A stretch of DNA of 64,000 nucleotides from Jonesiaceae bacterium BS-20. GTDB lineage: Bacteria > Actinomycetota > Actinomycetes > Actinomycetales > Cellulomonadaceae. The DNA lies in contig CP146203.1 in NCBI GenBank assembly GCA_039995105.1, positions 3,465,543 through 3,529,542 on the forward strand, written 5' to 3'. Positions 49,957-60,914 of the stretch are shown here, in pieces. Position numbers and translations under genes: made by a program. Below the pieces are notes generated by a model. The model ran no database searches, had not been told where the DNA came from, and was given only the letters and a program-made list of their open reading frames with translations. How positions within the stretch are numbered: position 1 is the first letter of the stretch; each line of letters opens with the position of its first letter.

Positions 49957-51152
49957 GCGTGAGAAGCGGTGGTGGGGCTAAGGCGGGGACGGTCAGTGAT
50001 TCCGGGCTGGAATCCGTGCGTGCACGGCTGGCGCAGCTAGGAGCGCATCCCACGTCCCAACAGATCAGTACCGCAATCGCAAAAGAGAATTTGGTGTTTG
50101 GCGACCGAGCGCTCGCGGCACTGACCAACGATTTTGAGACCGCGCTGCGCGGAGCCGGCCCTCTGCAACCGCTGATTGAAGACCCAGAGGTCACCGACGT
50201 CTTGGTCAACGGCCCGGACCAAATCTGGGTCGACCGCGGGCGGGGTATGGAACAAAGCACGGTGCGACTTGGCTCAGATCAAGACTTGCGTGCGCTTGCC
50301 GTGCGGCTGGCCGCAACCGGTGGCACCCGCCTGGACGACTCGCAGCCCATGGTTGATGCCCGCCTCCCGGACGGGTCGCGCCTACACGCGATGCTGCGGC
50401 CGCTGTGTGAGCCCGCCGCCGTAATTTCTATTCGCACACTGCGCGCCCGACCGTTGACGCTCGCCCAGTTGGTTGTTGGCAAAACCCTTCCCGATGCCTG
50501 GGAACCTGTTCTGCGTGCGCTGGTGTCCCAGCGGGTAAATTTCCTTATTTCCGGTGCCACCGGAAGCGGCAAGACCACGCTGTTGGCAACACTGTTGGGG
50601 TTGGTAGATAGACGCGAACGAATCATCACGATTGAAGAGTCACGGGAACTACGGCCGGCCCACCCACACGTGCTTGCGCTTGAAACCAAACGGTCCAATG
50701 TGGAAGGGATCGGAGAAGTAGACCAAGCGGACCTGGTCCGGAACGCCTTACGAATGCGCCCTGACCGCATAGTGCTAGGTGAATGTCGAGGGGTCGAAGT
50801 GCGGGACATGCTGGGGGCACTGAATACGGGGCATGAAGGCGGGTGCGCCACCATCCACGCCAACAGTGCTTATGACATTCCAGCCAGATTAGAGGCATTG
50901 GGGGCGCTCGCGGGTCTGGACCGCTTAGCTGTTGCCGCTCAGGCTGCGAGCGCGATCGATGTGTTAGTTCATGTGCGCCGCCAACTTGTTGCCGGGCGGA
51001 GTCACCGGATCATTAGCGAGTTCGCCATGCTGCGCCGTGACCCCGTGGGGTTCTTGACGGCGGAACCCGCGCTCGTTTGGGATGGAGAAGGCAGCCCGCA
51101 AGTATTGGGGGCTGTGGGGCAAGAGCTGCTGGCCCGGTTAGGACTGCAATGA
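49953..51152 (+). CDS. tadA: Tad pilus assembly ATPase
   Basis: 399 residues. GspE/CpaF family: DPEVTDVLVNGPDQIWVDRG early, Walker A SGATGSGKTT at about residues 196-205, Asp box and ESRELRP, Walker B DRIVLGECRG, and EGGCATIHANS. Hexameric ATPase driving pilin assembly. Overlaps TadB by four bases. Confidence 0.95.
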   Translation: MSVRSGGGAKAGTVSDSGLESVRARLAQLGAHPTSQQISTAIAKENLVFGDRALAALTNDFETALRGAGPLQPLIEDPEVTDVLVNGPDQIWVDRGRGMEQSTVRLGSDQDLRALAVRLAATGGTRLDDSQPMVDARLPDGSRLHAMLRPLCEPAAVISIRTLRARPLTLAQLVVGKTLPDAWEPVLRALVSQRVNFLISGATGSGKTTLLATLLGLVDRRERIITIEESRELRPAHPHVLALETKRSNVEGIGEVDQADLVRNALRMRPDRIVLGECRGVEVRDMLGALNTGHEGGCATIHANSAYDIPARLEALGALAGLDRLAVAAQAASAIDVLVHVRRQLVAGRSHRIISEFAMLRRDPVGFLTAEPALVWDGEGSPQVLGAVGQELLARLGLQ

Positions 51153-51841
51153 TCGCATTGATGCTGTTGGGTGCGGGCATGGTTCTGTTACCGGGGGTTG
51201 TCTACCGTTCGAAGGTGGCAGACCGGGCTGGAACGCTTGATGCCAAAGGCTATTCCAAACAGGGGGCACGGCAGTGGTTGACCCGGCTGTTTCCAACGTT
51301 CTTTCCTCCCTCGAAGCCCCCGGATGATGCGCAAGGGGAAGCGCTGTTGCATCAGATGGCGGGATTATTGCGGGCCGGCATGCCGGTTGAGGTGGCGTGG
51401 GAATCGTTGGGGGTACGAACCGTGGAGAATGGTCTGCCCAAGGACACGGACTTGGTGCGGGTACTGGATGAAAACCCAACCTCAGACACCTTCCGGCAGG
51501 CGCAGGGCGTTGTGGTGGCCTGCAAACTTGCTCATGAACTTGGCATTCCTCTGGCACAACTGCTCATTGTGGTTGCGGGAACCGTTGAGGACTCGCAGCG
51601 CAGTATTGCGCAACGTGAGCAGGCACTCGCTGGGCCTGCCGCAACCGGCCGGGTGCTTATCATGCTGCCGGTCATCGGGGTTGTACTCGGAGCGCTGCTT
51701 GGGGCTCAACCGTTGAACTGGCTGCTCGGAGAACCCGCCGGGTGGTTGTGCCTGGCCGCGGGTGTTGTCTTGCTGATCGTTGGGCGGCAGTGGACCGCGC
51801 ACCTCATGCGTAAGGCAATAGCAGCGGGAACCGCGCCGTGA
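51149..51841 (+). CDS. tadB: Tad inner-membrane platform protein, TadB-like
   Basis: 230 residues from ATG 51149. N-terminal membrane segment, then a T2SF cytoplasmic domain (LHQMAGLLRAGMPVEVAWESLG, LAQLLIVVAGTVEDSQRSIAQREQAL) and two C-terminal spans. Shorter than typical TadB but complete for this actinobacterial type. Forms the platform with TadC. Confidence 0.85.
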   Translation: MIALMLLGAGMVLLPGVVYRSKVADRAGTLDAKGYSKQGARQWLTRLFPTFFPPSKPPDDAQGEALLHQMAGLLRAGMPVEVAWESLGVRTVENGLPKDTDLVRVLDENPTSDTFRQAQGVVVACKLAHELGIPLAQLLIVVAGTVEDSQRSIAQREQALAGPAATGRVLIMLPVIGVVLGALLGAQPLNWLLGEPAGWLCLAAGVVLLIVGRQWTAHLMRKAIAAGTAP

Positions 51842-52422
51842 GGGAACTAGACCAATTGGTGACCACGGGGTTCGCGGTTCTACTGATGTCGCTGTGGATG
51901 AGCGTTCCGTGGGGGATTGCGCGACTGCGGCATCGGGAGCGAAGACGCAACCTCACCGCACGGAAGTCTGCACCGCAGGCGACAGTGGTGACACCCGAGG
52001 CCGCGGTCATCGTTGAGTTGCTGGTTGCCGGGTTGCAAACCGGGGCCGGTATTCCGCGCGCCTTGCAGGCGACAGGGCAGTGTATAGGCGGGACCGGAGG
52101 AAATGAGCTAGCCGCGGTGGGCACCGCCCTGTTGTTGGGTGCGCCGTGGGAGCAGGCCTGGAAGTTGAGCCCACCGTCTTTAGGGTTTTTGGCACGTGCG
52201 TTGCGGCCAGCTTGGGAGCACGGGGCGCCACCCACCTCCGTCTTGGCGGCAACGAGGGCCCGCATGGTGCGGCAAAACTTGGAACGGACAGAGGTCGCCG
52301 CCCAAAAACTTGCCGTGCACTTGGTGCTGCCCCTAGGCCTGTGCTTCCTGCCGTCGTTCATCTTGATTGGGGTAGTCCCAATTCTGTTTTCCCTGGGTGG
52401 GGCCCTGCTCTTTGGAGGATAG
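51838..52422 (+). CDS. tadC: Tad inner-membrane platform protein, TadC-like
   Basis: 194 residues from GTG 51838, overlapping TadB by four bases. Single N-terminal span, T2SF-type helices (VIVELLVAGLQTGAGIPRALQATG), and a C-terminal hydrophobic pair (LVLPLGLCFLPSFILIGVVPIL). Completes the platform for pilus extrusion. Confidence 0.85.
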   Translation: MRELDQLVTTGFAVLLMSLWMSVPWGIARLRHRERRRNLTARKSAPQATVVTPEAAVIVELLVAGLQTGAGIPRALQATGQCIGGTGGNELAAVGTALLLGAPWEQAWKLSPPSLGFLARALRPAWEHGAPPTSVLAATRARMVRQNLERTEVAAQKLAVHLVLPLGLCFLPSFILIGVVPILFSLGGALLFGG

Positions 52423-52684
52423 CCAGCTGGTTATCCACACCCCGGCAGAACTTGGGGATAACCAGAATGGCGTTGAGAACCGTGTGCGATTTGGGGAACT
52501 TAGGAAAATCCCGGAGACAGTGGGAGCGGTTGGTGGGCGTTTTGATTGAGGACTTAGCAACCTAGCTCAGCAAATCATCCCGGCAACCTAGCAAGCACGG
52601 GTGACGGCAACCGGCATAAACAATGACACCCGGTAGCTGCGCACAAGCTCCACCATCAAATTCACCAGGGAAGGAACACACAAC
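52423..52684 (+). other. Gap between tadC and the pilin, with a hairpin
   Basis: CTGGTTATCC (52427-52436) pairs with GGATAACCAG (52456-52465). It sits right after tadC and may separate high pilin expression from assembly genes. A 32-residue frame at 52467-52565 is not convincing. The pilin ribosome-binding site is near 52671. Confidence 0.55.
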
Positions 52685-52933
52685 ATGGCATCGAAAGAAC
52701 TGAGTCTGAAACCCCAACCGGACCCGCCCAAGGTGGGCAGGCTGCAGGGACTCATTACCCGGCGTAAGCAATGGGTTGTGGCCCACCGTGAAAGTGGCAT
52801 GGCCACCGCAGAATATGCAATTGCGATGATTGCAGCGGCAGGATTCGCTGGGTTACTCATTGTCATTCTCAAGAGCGGTCCGGTACGGGAACTTCTCACC
52901 TCAATTGTACAAACCGCACTAGGTACCCGGTAA
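52685..52933 (+). CDS. Flp-type pilin (DUF4244)
   Basis: 82 residues. A 38-residue charged leader ends at G-MATAEYAIAMIAAAGFAGLLIVIL, the DUF4244 form of the Flp signature; cleavage is expected after the Gly before MATAEYA, Glu at +5. The mature pilin is about 43 residues. Confidence 0.9.
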   Translation: MASKELSLKPQPDPPKVGRLQGLITRRKQWVVAHRESGMATAEYAIAMIAAAGFAGLLIVILKSGPVRELLTSIVQTALGTR

Positions 52934-52944
52934 GGCAGGCCACG

Positions 52945-53307
52945 GTGGACTCACCCAAACGAGAACGCGGCGCGGTAACCGCAGAGTTCGCCGTGGCCCT
53001 ACCTGCCCTGGTATTGGTACTGGCCTTTGTACTGGCCGTCTCCTCGGTGGCTCTCAAGACTGTCTCGCTGCAAGCAGCGGCCCGGTCCGGAGCCAGGCTG
53101 GCCGCGGTCGAGCCCAACCCTCAAGTGGTTTATCAACTGGTCAGCTCCATGGCCGGCGTGGGGGCGACTATCAATATTGAGTTTGGTGAGCGGCTGGCGA
53201 CCGTCACCGTCACCAAACAGGCCACGATAGGTCCCTTCAACCTCGGCAGCTACGAACTGCGTGGCAGCGCAATCGCAGTGCGGGAGTTGGATGGTTCGCA
53301 ATGGTGA
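52945..53307 (+). CDS. TadE-like minor pilin
   Basis: 120 residues from GTG 52945. RGAVTAEFAVALPALVLVLAFVLAV is the TadE/pilin-like N-terminus with the conserved Glu, followed by an extracellular beta-rich domain. It helps start pilus assembly. Overlaps the next gene by seven bases. Confidence 0.88.
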   Translation: MDSPKRERGAVTAEFAVALPALVLVLAFVLAVSSVALKTVSLQAAARSGARLAAVEPNPQVVYQLVSSMAGVGATINIEFGERLATVTVTKQATIGPFNLGSYELRGSAIAVRELDGSQW

Positions 53308-53729
53308 AAATTAACAGGCTGGGTATGAATCTCCGCCCAAATGTACGGACGCAAGATCTGTGGTCCACTGGCGGCGAGGGAGATCAATGCAGCCAACCCG
53401 AACGCGGTTCAGCAACCATTATGGTGTTGGCAATCATCGCATCCGTAGCCCTAATCCTTAGCACCATCGTGACCGTGGCCCGGATGAATCAGGCCAGGGA
53501 AACTACGGCAACCATTGCAGACCTCTCTGCGCTCGCGGCAGCCGATGCCCTCCATAATCTAGACCAACCCCCGTGCCCAGTGGCCGTTGAAGTAGCACGC
53601 TACAACACCACTTTTCCGGTCGAGACCTCTTGCGCACAATCCGGTGCGGATAACATCTTGGTGTGTGTTCAAGGAACGGTTCTTCGGCTTCCGGTACGGT
53701 CATGCGCGCTTGCCGGCCCCGCACCGTAA
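53301..53729 (+). CDS. Second TadE-like (helicase/secretion neighbourhood) protein
   Basis: 142 residues. A 35-residue leader, then GSATIMVLAIIASVALILSTIVTVAR and an extracellular tail with four Cys (PCPVAVEV, ETSCAQ, LVCVQG, RSCALA) likely forming disulfides. Matches the Rv3654c-type protein found last in this actinobacterial pilus cluster. Confidence 0.8.
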   Translation: MVKINRLGMNLRPNVRTQDLWSTGGEGDQCSQPERGSATIMVLAIIASVALILSTIVTVARMNQARETTATIADLSALAAADALHNLDQPPCPVAVEVARYNTTFPVETSCAQSGADNILVCVQGTVLRLPVRSCALAGPAP

Positions 53730-53826
53730 CCGGTCAACCATCCAGCAGTTAAGAATTTATGGGCTGGCGTCGATCAGATTACCCACCTCGCATAGGATGA
53801 AGAGGAATAAATCTGAAGGAGCACCG

Positions 53827-55254
53827 GTGAAATACATTTCGACTCGTGGCGCCATGGCGCCAATGACGTACAGTGAAGCACTGCTTGAGGGACTAGCCAC
53901 CGATGGCGGCTTGGCTGTTCCACACACAATGCCTACGCTGAGTGCGCAGCAGATTGAGAGTTGGCGCGAGCTCGAATACGCAGACCTCGCGGTTGAAGTA
54001 CTGAGCCTATTTGCAACTGACATCCCCCGCGATGATCTCGCTCGTATGTGCCACGCTGCCTACAACTCCAACAACTTTGTGGCCAAGGAAATCGTCCCGC
54101 TGACGGCCCTCACCGAGGAAATTTCACTCGTGGGTTTGAGCGAGGGGCCAACCCTAGCGTTCAAAGACATGGCCATGCAGTTCCTTGGCCAGTCCATGGA
54201 ATACGCGTTGAGCCGTGCCGGATCTAAGCTCAATATTGTGGGTGCGACCTCGGGAGATACCGGATCAGCAGCGGAGTACGCCTTCCGCGGTAAAGACGGC
54301 ATTGCGGTATTTATGCTGTCACCACAGGGGCGCATGAGCGACTTCCAACGCGCCCAGATGTACTCGTTGACGGATGCCAACATCCACAATATTGCGGTTG
54401 AGGGAGTCTTTGATGACTGCCAGAACCTCCTGAAAGACATCTCGAACGATCTTGAGTTCAAAGCCGAGTACCACTTAGGAACCGTGAACTCGATCAACCT
54501 GGGCCGCATTAGTGCCCAACTTGTGTACTACTTCTGGGCTTGGCTGCGAGCCTCAGACTCCGTTGATCAAGCGGCTCGCGCTGAGTATCAGGTTTCCTTC
54601 ACGGTTCCGTCGGGTAACTTTGGCAATATTTTGTCCGGCCACTTCGCCCGCGTGATGGGGCTGCCAATCCACCGCCTGGTATTGGCTGCCAATGAGAACA
54701 ACGTGCTTGATGAATTCTTCAGGACCGGTATTTACCGCCCACGCTCTGCCGAGCGCACGTACCTGACTTCCAGCCCGTCAATGGATATCTCTAAGGCGTC
54801 AAACTTGGAGCGATTTATTTTCGATCTCCTTGGCCGTGATGGTGAGCGTCTAGCGGCTGCCTGGCGCACGCTTGATGAGACCGGTGAACTGGACCTTTCC
54901 GCAGAGCAGCCAAGGTTTGAATCCGAGTTTGGCCTTGTCAGCGGCTCAAGTACACACGCCGACCGGGTCGCCACAATCCGCAGCGTCCATGAAGCAACCG
55001 GAAAAGTCATTGACCCCCACACCGCAGATGGCGTGAAGGTGGCCCGCGAGTATCTTGACCCGCAGGTGCCAATGCTGGTCCTCGAGACTGCGAAACCGGA
55101 AAAGTTCCCTGAGATTGTCCAGGAAGCAACCGGACTGGAATTAGGCCCACCGCAGCACCTGGCGGGTCTGCTCGAACTTCCGCAGCACGTCACGGATATG
55201 GGCAACGACGCGGATGCACTGCGCGGTTTTATTACGGCTCACGCGATTCAGTAG
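53827..55254 (+). CDS. thrC: Threonine synthase
   Basis: 475 residues from GTG 53827 (GAAGGA upstream). N-terminal YISTRGAMAPMTYSEALLEGLATDGGL, PLP site GPTLAFKDMAMQFLG with Lys near residue 113, and ATSGDTGSAAEYAFRG binding the PLP phosphate. Converts O-phosphohomoserine to threonine. Class II (longer) type. It separates the pilus cluster from the helicase. Confidence 0.95.
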   Translation: MKYISTRGAMAPMTYSEALLEGLATDGGLAVPHTMPTLSAQQIESWRELEYADLAVEVLSLFATDIPRDDLARMCHAAYNSNNFVAKEIVPLTALTEEISLVGLSEGPTLAFKDMAMQFLGQSMEYALSRAGSKLNIVGATSGDTGSAAEYAFRGKDGIAVFMLSPQGRMSDFQRAQMYSLTDANIHNIAVEGVFDDCQNLLKDISNDLEFKAEYHLGTVNSINLGRISAQLVYYFWAWLRASDSVDQAARAEYQVSFTVPSGNFGNILSGHFARVMGLPIHRLVLAANENNVLDEFFRTGIYRPRSAERTYLTSSPSMDISKASNLERFIFDLLGRDGERLAAAWRTLDETGELDLSAEQPRFESEFGLVSGSSTHADRVATIRSVHEATGKVIDPHTADGVKVAREYLDPQVPMLVLETAKPEKFPEIVQEATGLELGPPQHLAGLLELPQHVTDMGNDADALRGFITAHAIQ

Positions 55255-56851
<1,597 letters not shown>

Positions 56852-56886
56852 ACCTGAGCATCGAGAGGCATGAAGTTTAGGCATCC

Positions 56887-57807
56887 ATGACCGAGGTCCT
56901 CACCGGGTTTGCCATTATCGCCATCATTATTGGCGTGGGCTACGGGGTTGGCCGGGCCGGCATGCTGGGCAAAGAGAGCCATGCGGCGCTGGCTCGGCTC
57001 ATCTATTTTGTGCTGTCGCCCTGCCTACTATTTGGGATCATGGCGCAGGCTACGGCCAGCCAACTTTTCTCACCCCTGGTAATTATTTCAGTTCTAGCCG
57101 CAGCAAGCGCGATGGCCATTTACGCGGCCATCGCGCGTTGGCGCTGGCACAGACCGGTTAACACCGTGGTGATTGGGGCGCTGTCCGCAGGGTACGTTAA
57201 CGCAAATAACATGGGCCTGCCCGTGGCTACCTACGTCCTGGGGGATGCGGCCTACGTTGCTCCGGTTCTCTTGGTGCAGTTGCTCATTTTTGCACCGGTT
57301 TCGCTCACAATTCTCGATGCCCATGCTTCCGGCCGCTTTTCATGGCGCCTCTTGGCAATGGCCCCGTTGAAGAATCCCATTATCATCGCCTCGTTTTTGG
57401 GCATGGTCGTGGGCCTCTTAGGTATTCCAACCCCTCGGGTGATTATGGAACCGGTGCTCATCATTGGTGCGGCCGCAGTGCCCATGATGTTGCTGAACTA
57501 CGGGATTTCTTTGCCCGGCCAAAAGGTTCTGGAGGCTGGATCCGAGCGTAAGGAAGTAATCCTTAGCTCGGTTATCAAACTTGTGTGGATGCCCCTCGTT
57601 GCCTACCTGATTACGCTCTTGATCCCCCGCATGTCCCACGCGGATATCTTTGCGGTGGTGGCACTAGCGGCATTGCCAACGGCTCAGAATATCTACAACT
57701 ATGCCCAGCGGTTCCGCAGCGGCGAGGTGCTGGCTAGAGACACCATTTTTATCACCACCTTTGGATCTCTTGGGATCATGCTGCTGGTCGCGGCGCTCCT
57801 GCGGTAA
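56887..57807 (+). CDS. AEC-family transporter
   Basis: 306 residues, about ten membrane spans in two halves (GFAIIAIIIGVGYGVGRAGML start; INPRV-type crossover near GYVNANNMGLPVATYVLGD; closing ALAALPTAQNIYNYAQRF). Auxin-efflux-carrier-like proteins export or import organic acids such as malate. Substrate unknown. Confidence 0.88.
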   Translation: MTEVLTGFAIIAIIIGVGYGVGRAGMLGKESHAALARLIYFVLSPCLLFGIMAQATASQLFSPLVIISVLAAASAMAIYAAIARWRWHRPVNTVVIGALSAGYVNANNMGLPVATYVLGDAAYVAPVLLVQLLIFAPVSLTILDAHASGRFSWRLLAMAPLKNPIIIASFLGMVVGLLGIPTPRVIMEPVLIIGAAAVPMMLLNYGISLPGQKVLEAGSERKEVILSSVIKLVWMPLVAYLITLLIPRMSHADIFAVVALAALPTAQNIYNYAQRFRSGEVLARDTIFITTFGSLGIMLLVAALLR

Positions 57808-57893
57808 GGTCTAGCCTAAATAGCGTAATCGGGTTGCGCTTGGGTGAGCCACTGCCTGGCGGAGCAACAAGTATCAGATCAAGGGTGAACGCA

Positions 57894-58190
57894 ATGGGGC
57901 AATCAGCTGAGTCGGATCAGCCGGGTGGAGATGTTGCTGCAGCTGACACCGCTGGTTCTGCCGGGACTCCCAAGAAGAGGGTGACTCCGGAGATTCCTGA
58001 GCGGTTGGCTTTGTTGCAGCAGAAGCTGGTTGAGGCTGAGGTCGCAGTGATTGTCGCAAGGCGTAACCGAAACATCGAGGTGGCTAAACTGCGCGATGAA
58101 GCCAAGATGAGTCAGTATCGAATCAGTAAGTGGCTTGGTGTCACCGAACGGGCGGTCATGCTCATGGCCAAACAGGGCCGGGAATTTTAA
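57894..58190 (+). CDS. Small HTH-like protein with disordered N-terminus
   Basis: 98 residues from ATG 57894. The first 35 residues are Gly/Ala/Asp-rich and disordered. A helix (ERLALLQQKLVEAEVAVIVARRNRNIEVAKLRDEA) and a helix-turn-helix (SQYRISKWLGVTERAVML) follow, resembling a resolvase/sigma-4-like motif. Likely DNA-binding; target unknown. Convergent with the helicase. Confidence 0.6.
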   Translation: MGQSAESDQPGGDVAAADTAGSAGTPKKRVTPEIPERLALLQQKLVEAEVAVIVARRNRNIEVAKLRDEAKMSQYRISKWLGVTERAVMLMAKQGREF

Positions 58191-58195
58191 CACCC

Positions 58196-58258
58196 CAACT
58201 TTCCAGTAGTCCGGCCCACTAAATGTAGGCCTCAATGGGCGGAACCTCTGGAAAGTTG
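58196..58258. terminator. Bidirectional terminator between convergent genes
   Basis: CAACTTTCCAG (58196-58206) pairs with CTGGAAAGTTG (58248-58258), with an inner CCGGCCCA/TGGGCGG stem, giving one long stem-loop. Confidence 0.75.
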
Positions 58259-58263
58259 AGTCA

Positions 58264-60843
58264 CTAAGCGGGGGATGGGGCCCCGTCAAGCATAACCCTC
58301 AGGAGCCGGATCGCACCGTGCTTGCTCAGCGGATTATTCCCGTTACCGCACTTCGGTGATTGCACGCAGGCCGGGCAGCCATCAGCGCAACCGCAGTCTT
58401 CAATGGCAGCCAACGTGGCAGATAACCATGTACGGGCCATGGCATACCCGCGCTCAGCAAACCCGGCTCCGCCAGGCAACGCATCGTATACAAAGACCGT
58501 GGCTCGCTCGGTATCAATATGCATGGCGGTTGAGACTCCACCTAAATCCCAACGATCACATGTGGCTAGCAGCGGGAGCAGCCCAATCGAGGCATGCTCG
58601 GCAGCATGCAGTGCGCCGGGAGTCTCCTCGGTATTCAACCCGGCCACCTCTAAGAGCTCGGCCGAAACACTCCACCAAGCGGCCGTTGTATTTAACGTGC
58701 GAACCCGTAAGTCGAGGGCGTCATTGCTGAGCACCTCTCCGGTTGGAATACGGCGGCGACTAAACGCGACAACCTGGCCGTGGACCTCAACCTCGCCAAA
58801 TCCCCACTCCACGTGAGGCCGGGAAGCCGCCGGATAACCCGTCCCGAGGTTTACTTGCCAATCGGCAGCGGTGTGCTGGTTCTTAATCGCAATTGAGGTG
58901 ACGTCCCTCGACCACGTGGAATAGTTCAGGGCCTCACGGTCCACTAACGCAAGGTTCTGGGCGGGGTCATACAACGCCACCACGTAGGTTTCGCCCTGAT
59001 GAACATAAACGGCCCCCTGATGTACCTGACCATCAGCGGCGGCCGCATCGACGGTGCCGAGCAAGCGTCCGGTCTCACGTTCAACCACGGAAACAGGTGT
59101 GCCACCCTCACCGCGGATCGAGGTGAAATCGGCGGCATTTTGCTCGTGGGTCCAAAACCAACCGGAGGGGCGGCGGCGTAGTGTGCCGCGGGCGGTCAAC
59201 TGGTCCAAGAGCTTGAGGGCAACAGGCCCACCAAAGGCATCGAGCTCATCGGGGCGCAGCGGCAACTCGGCGGCGGCTGAGCACAGGTGCCCGGTCAACA
59301 CATACGGATTGTTGGGGTCAAAAACGGTTGCCTCAACCGGGGTATCAAAGATTGCCTCGGGGTGTTGGACAAGGTAGGTGTCCAGGGGATCTTCCCGGGC
59401 CACAAAAACTACAATTCCGTCCGCGCCGGCCCGGCCCGCCCGCCCCGCTTGCTGCCACATGGATACCCGGGTACCCGGCCAGCCAACGATGACCACCGCA
59501 TCCAACCCGGAAATATCGACGCCTAGTTCAAGTGCGTTCGTGGTGGACAGGGCCCTGATCACGCCCGTGCGGATGGCATCTTCCAGGGCACGGCGTTCCT
59601 CGGGCAGGTAACCACCACGGTAGGCGGCAACGGACTGCGATAACTGGGGAGACACTGAGCGCAGCAGGTCTTGGGTATGACTGGCAACGGACTCGGCCGC
59701 CCGCCGAGACCGTGTAAAGGCCAAGGACTGCGCGCCGTGGGCCGTTAAGTCGGCCAATAAATCGGCAGCCTCGGCTGTTGCCGCGCGCCGGGGCTGGTCC
59801 GGAAGTGGGGCATCGATAAGCAAGCCGTTAGGCGCAAACGGGCTGGCAGCAAAACCCGTGGCAAACGGATCAGGCTCGGCCAACCCATTGACCGGGGTGA
59901 ATCCATCAAAGTCGCCAGGGTTACCGGCGCTCACGGAATTTCCCGGGGCTTGATAGGGGTCACCGCCATCAAAGGTGACCATCTGGGGCGGCTGCCACAG
60001 CGCAAACGTCTTGCGCCCGCGCGGGGAAGTATCCGTAATAATCTCGGTGACTGCGTCCGCTGGGACCCCGATAAGACGGGCCGCACTGACGGCAGGCTCC
60101 GCGGTCGTAGCGGAAGCAACGATAAAGGTGGGGCCGGCCGCATCCTTAGGCGCATAGTACGCGGCAATGCGTTGCAAGCGGCGCAGCACCAATGAAATAT
60201 GCGCGCCAAACACCCCGCGGTAGGCGTGCCCCTCATCAATGATGACGTACCGCAGACGCTTGAAAAACCTCGTCCACCTAGCGTGACCGGGCAGCATGGA
60301 GTAGTGCAGAAAATCGGGGTTGGTCAATATGACGTCACTGTTTGCCTGAATCCACTTGCGCGCCTCAAACGGGGTATCTCCGTCACACGTATCAACGGCA
60401 ATATCGGTGATCTTGGACGCCTTCAGGATCGCACTGACCGTCGCCAATTGGTCGGCTGCCAACGCTTTGGTCGGAGACAGATACAAGACGGTGCCGCGGG
60501 ACATCACTGATTCGATCCGACTTAAAGAGAAGTGCTCGGCGGCGCGGTCGCCACGCACAGAGGTCAACGCCGGCACCCAGTAGGCAAGCGACTTACCGGA
60601 ACCGGTTGAGGTCGCAATTGCCGTGTGCTTGCCACGCCAAGCGGACTCGGCCGCTTCGACCTGGTGCAGCCAGGGCCGCTCGACCCCGCGAGCTTTCAAA
60701 CCCGCAACCAACGACGGATCGACCCAGCTAGGCCATTGACCCTGGATGCCCTGACGTGCGGGCATCCGATGCACATGCATGAGCTGGTCCGCGCGGCGCC
60801 CACCGGCGAGCAAAACGTCTAGAAACTTATCAACTGAGGGCAC
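58264..60843 (-). CDS. DEAH-box helicase with DUF1998, helicase/secretion neighbourhood type
   Basis: 859 residues. Walker A ATSTGSGKS at about residues 77-85, DEGH box (IIDEGHAYRG) near 200, motif VASATTAEP, and second RecA domain (ATNALELGVDISGLDAVVIVGWPGT, QQAGRAGRAG). The C-terminal DUF1998 region ends in a four-Cys cluster (CGCADGCPACVQSPKC), as in MrfA/YprA repair helicases. In actinobacteria this protein lies near the Ssd-Tad cluster. Role, DNA repair or pilus-linked, is unproven. Confidence 0.92.
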   Translation of the reverse strand: MPSVDKFLDVLLAGGRRADQLMHVHRMPARQGIQGQWPSWVDPSLVAGLKARGVERPWLHQVEAAESAWRGKHTAIATSTGSGKSLAYWVPALTSVRGDRAAEHFSLSRIESVMSRGTVLYLSPTKALAADQLATVSAILKASKITDIAVDTCDGDTPFEARKWIQANSDVILTNPDFLHYSMLPGHARWTRFFKRLRYVIIDEGHAYRGVFGAHISLVLRRLQRIAAYYAPKDAAGPTFIVASATTAEPAVSAARLIGVPADAVTEIITDTSPRGRKTFALWQPPQMVTFDGGDPYQAPGNSVSAGNPGDFDGFTPVNGLAEPDPFATGFAASPFAPNGLLIDAPLPDQPRRAATAEAADLLADLTAHGAQSLAFTRSRRAAESVASHTQDLLRSVSPQLSQSVAAYRGGYLPEERRALEDAIRTGVIRALSTTNALELGVDISGLDAVVIVGWPGTRVSMWQQAGRAGRAGADGIVVFVAREDPLDTYLVQHPEAIFDTPVEATVFDPNNPYVLTGHLCSAAAELPLRPDELDAFGGPVALKLLDQLTARGTLRRRPSGWFWTHEQNAADFTSIRGEGGTPVSVVERETGRLLGTVDAAAADGQVHQGAVYVHQGETYVVALYDPAQNLALVDREALNYSTWSRDVTSIAIKNQHTAADWQVNLGTGYPAASRPHVEWGFGEVEVHGQVVAFSRRRIPTGEVLSNDALDLRVRTLNTTAAWWSVSAELLEVAGLNTEETPGALHAAEHASIGLLPLLATCDRWDLGGVSTAMHIDTERATVFVYDALPGGAGFAERGYAMARTWLSATLAAIEDCGCADGCPACVQSPKCGNGNNPLSKHGAIRLLRVMLDGAPSPA

Positions 60844-60914
60844 CTAAGGATTGTCTCACTAGTAATTCACTGTAGGACGCCCACCGAGAGTAGGTGCGCG
60901 CCGTGTCCGGTGGA

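Noticed and set aside
50109..53540. GCGCTCGCGG copies in the tad genes (50109, about 50907, about 53530)
   Set aside because: They encode Ala-Leu-Ala in GC-rich host genes and show no composition flip, so they are not counted with the prophage series.
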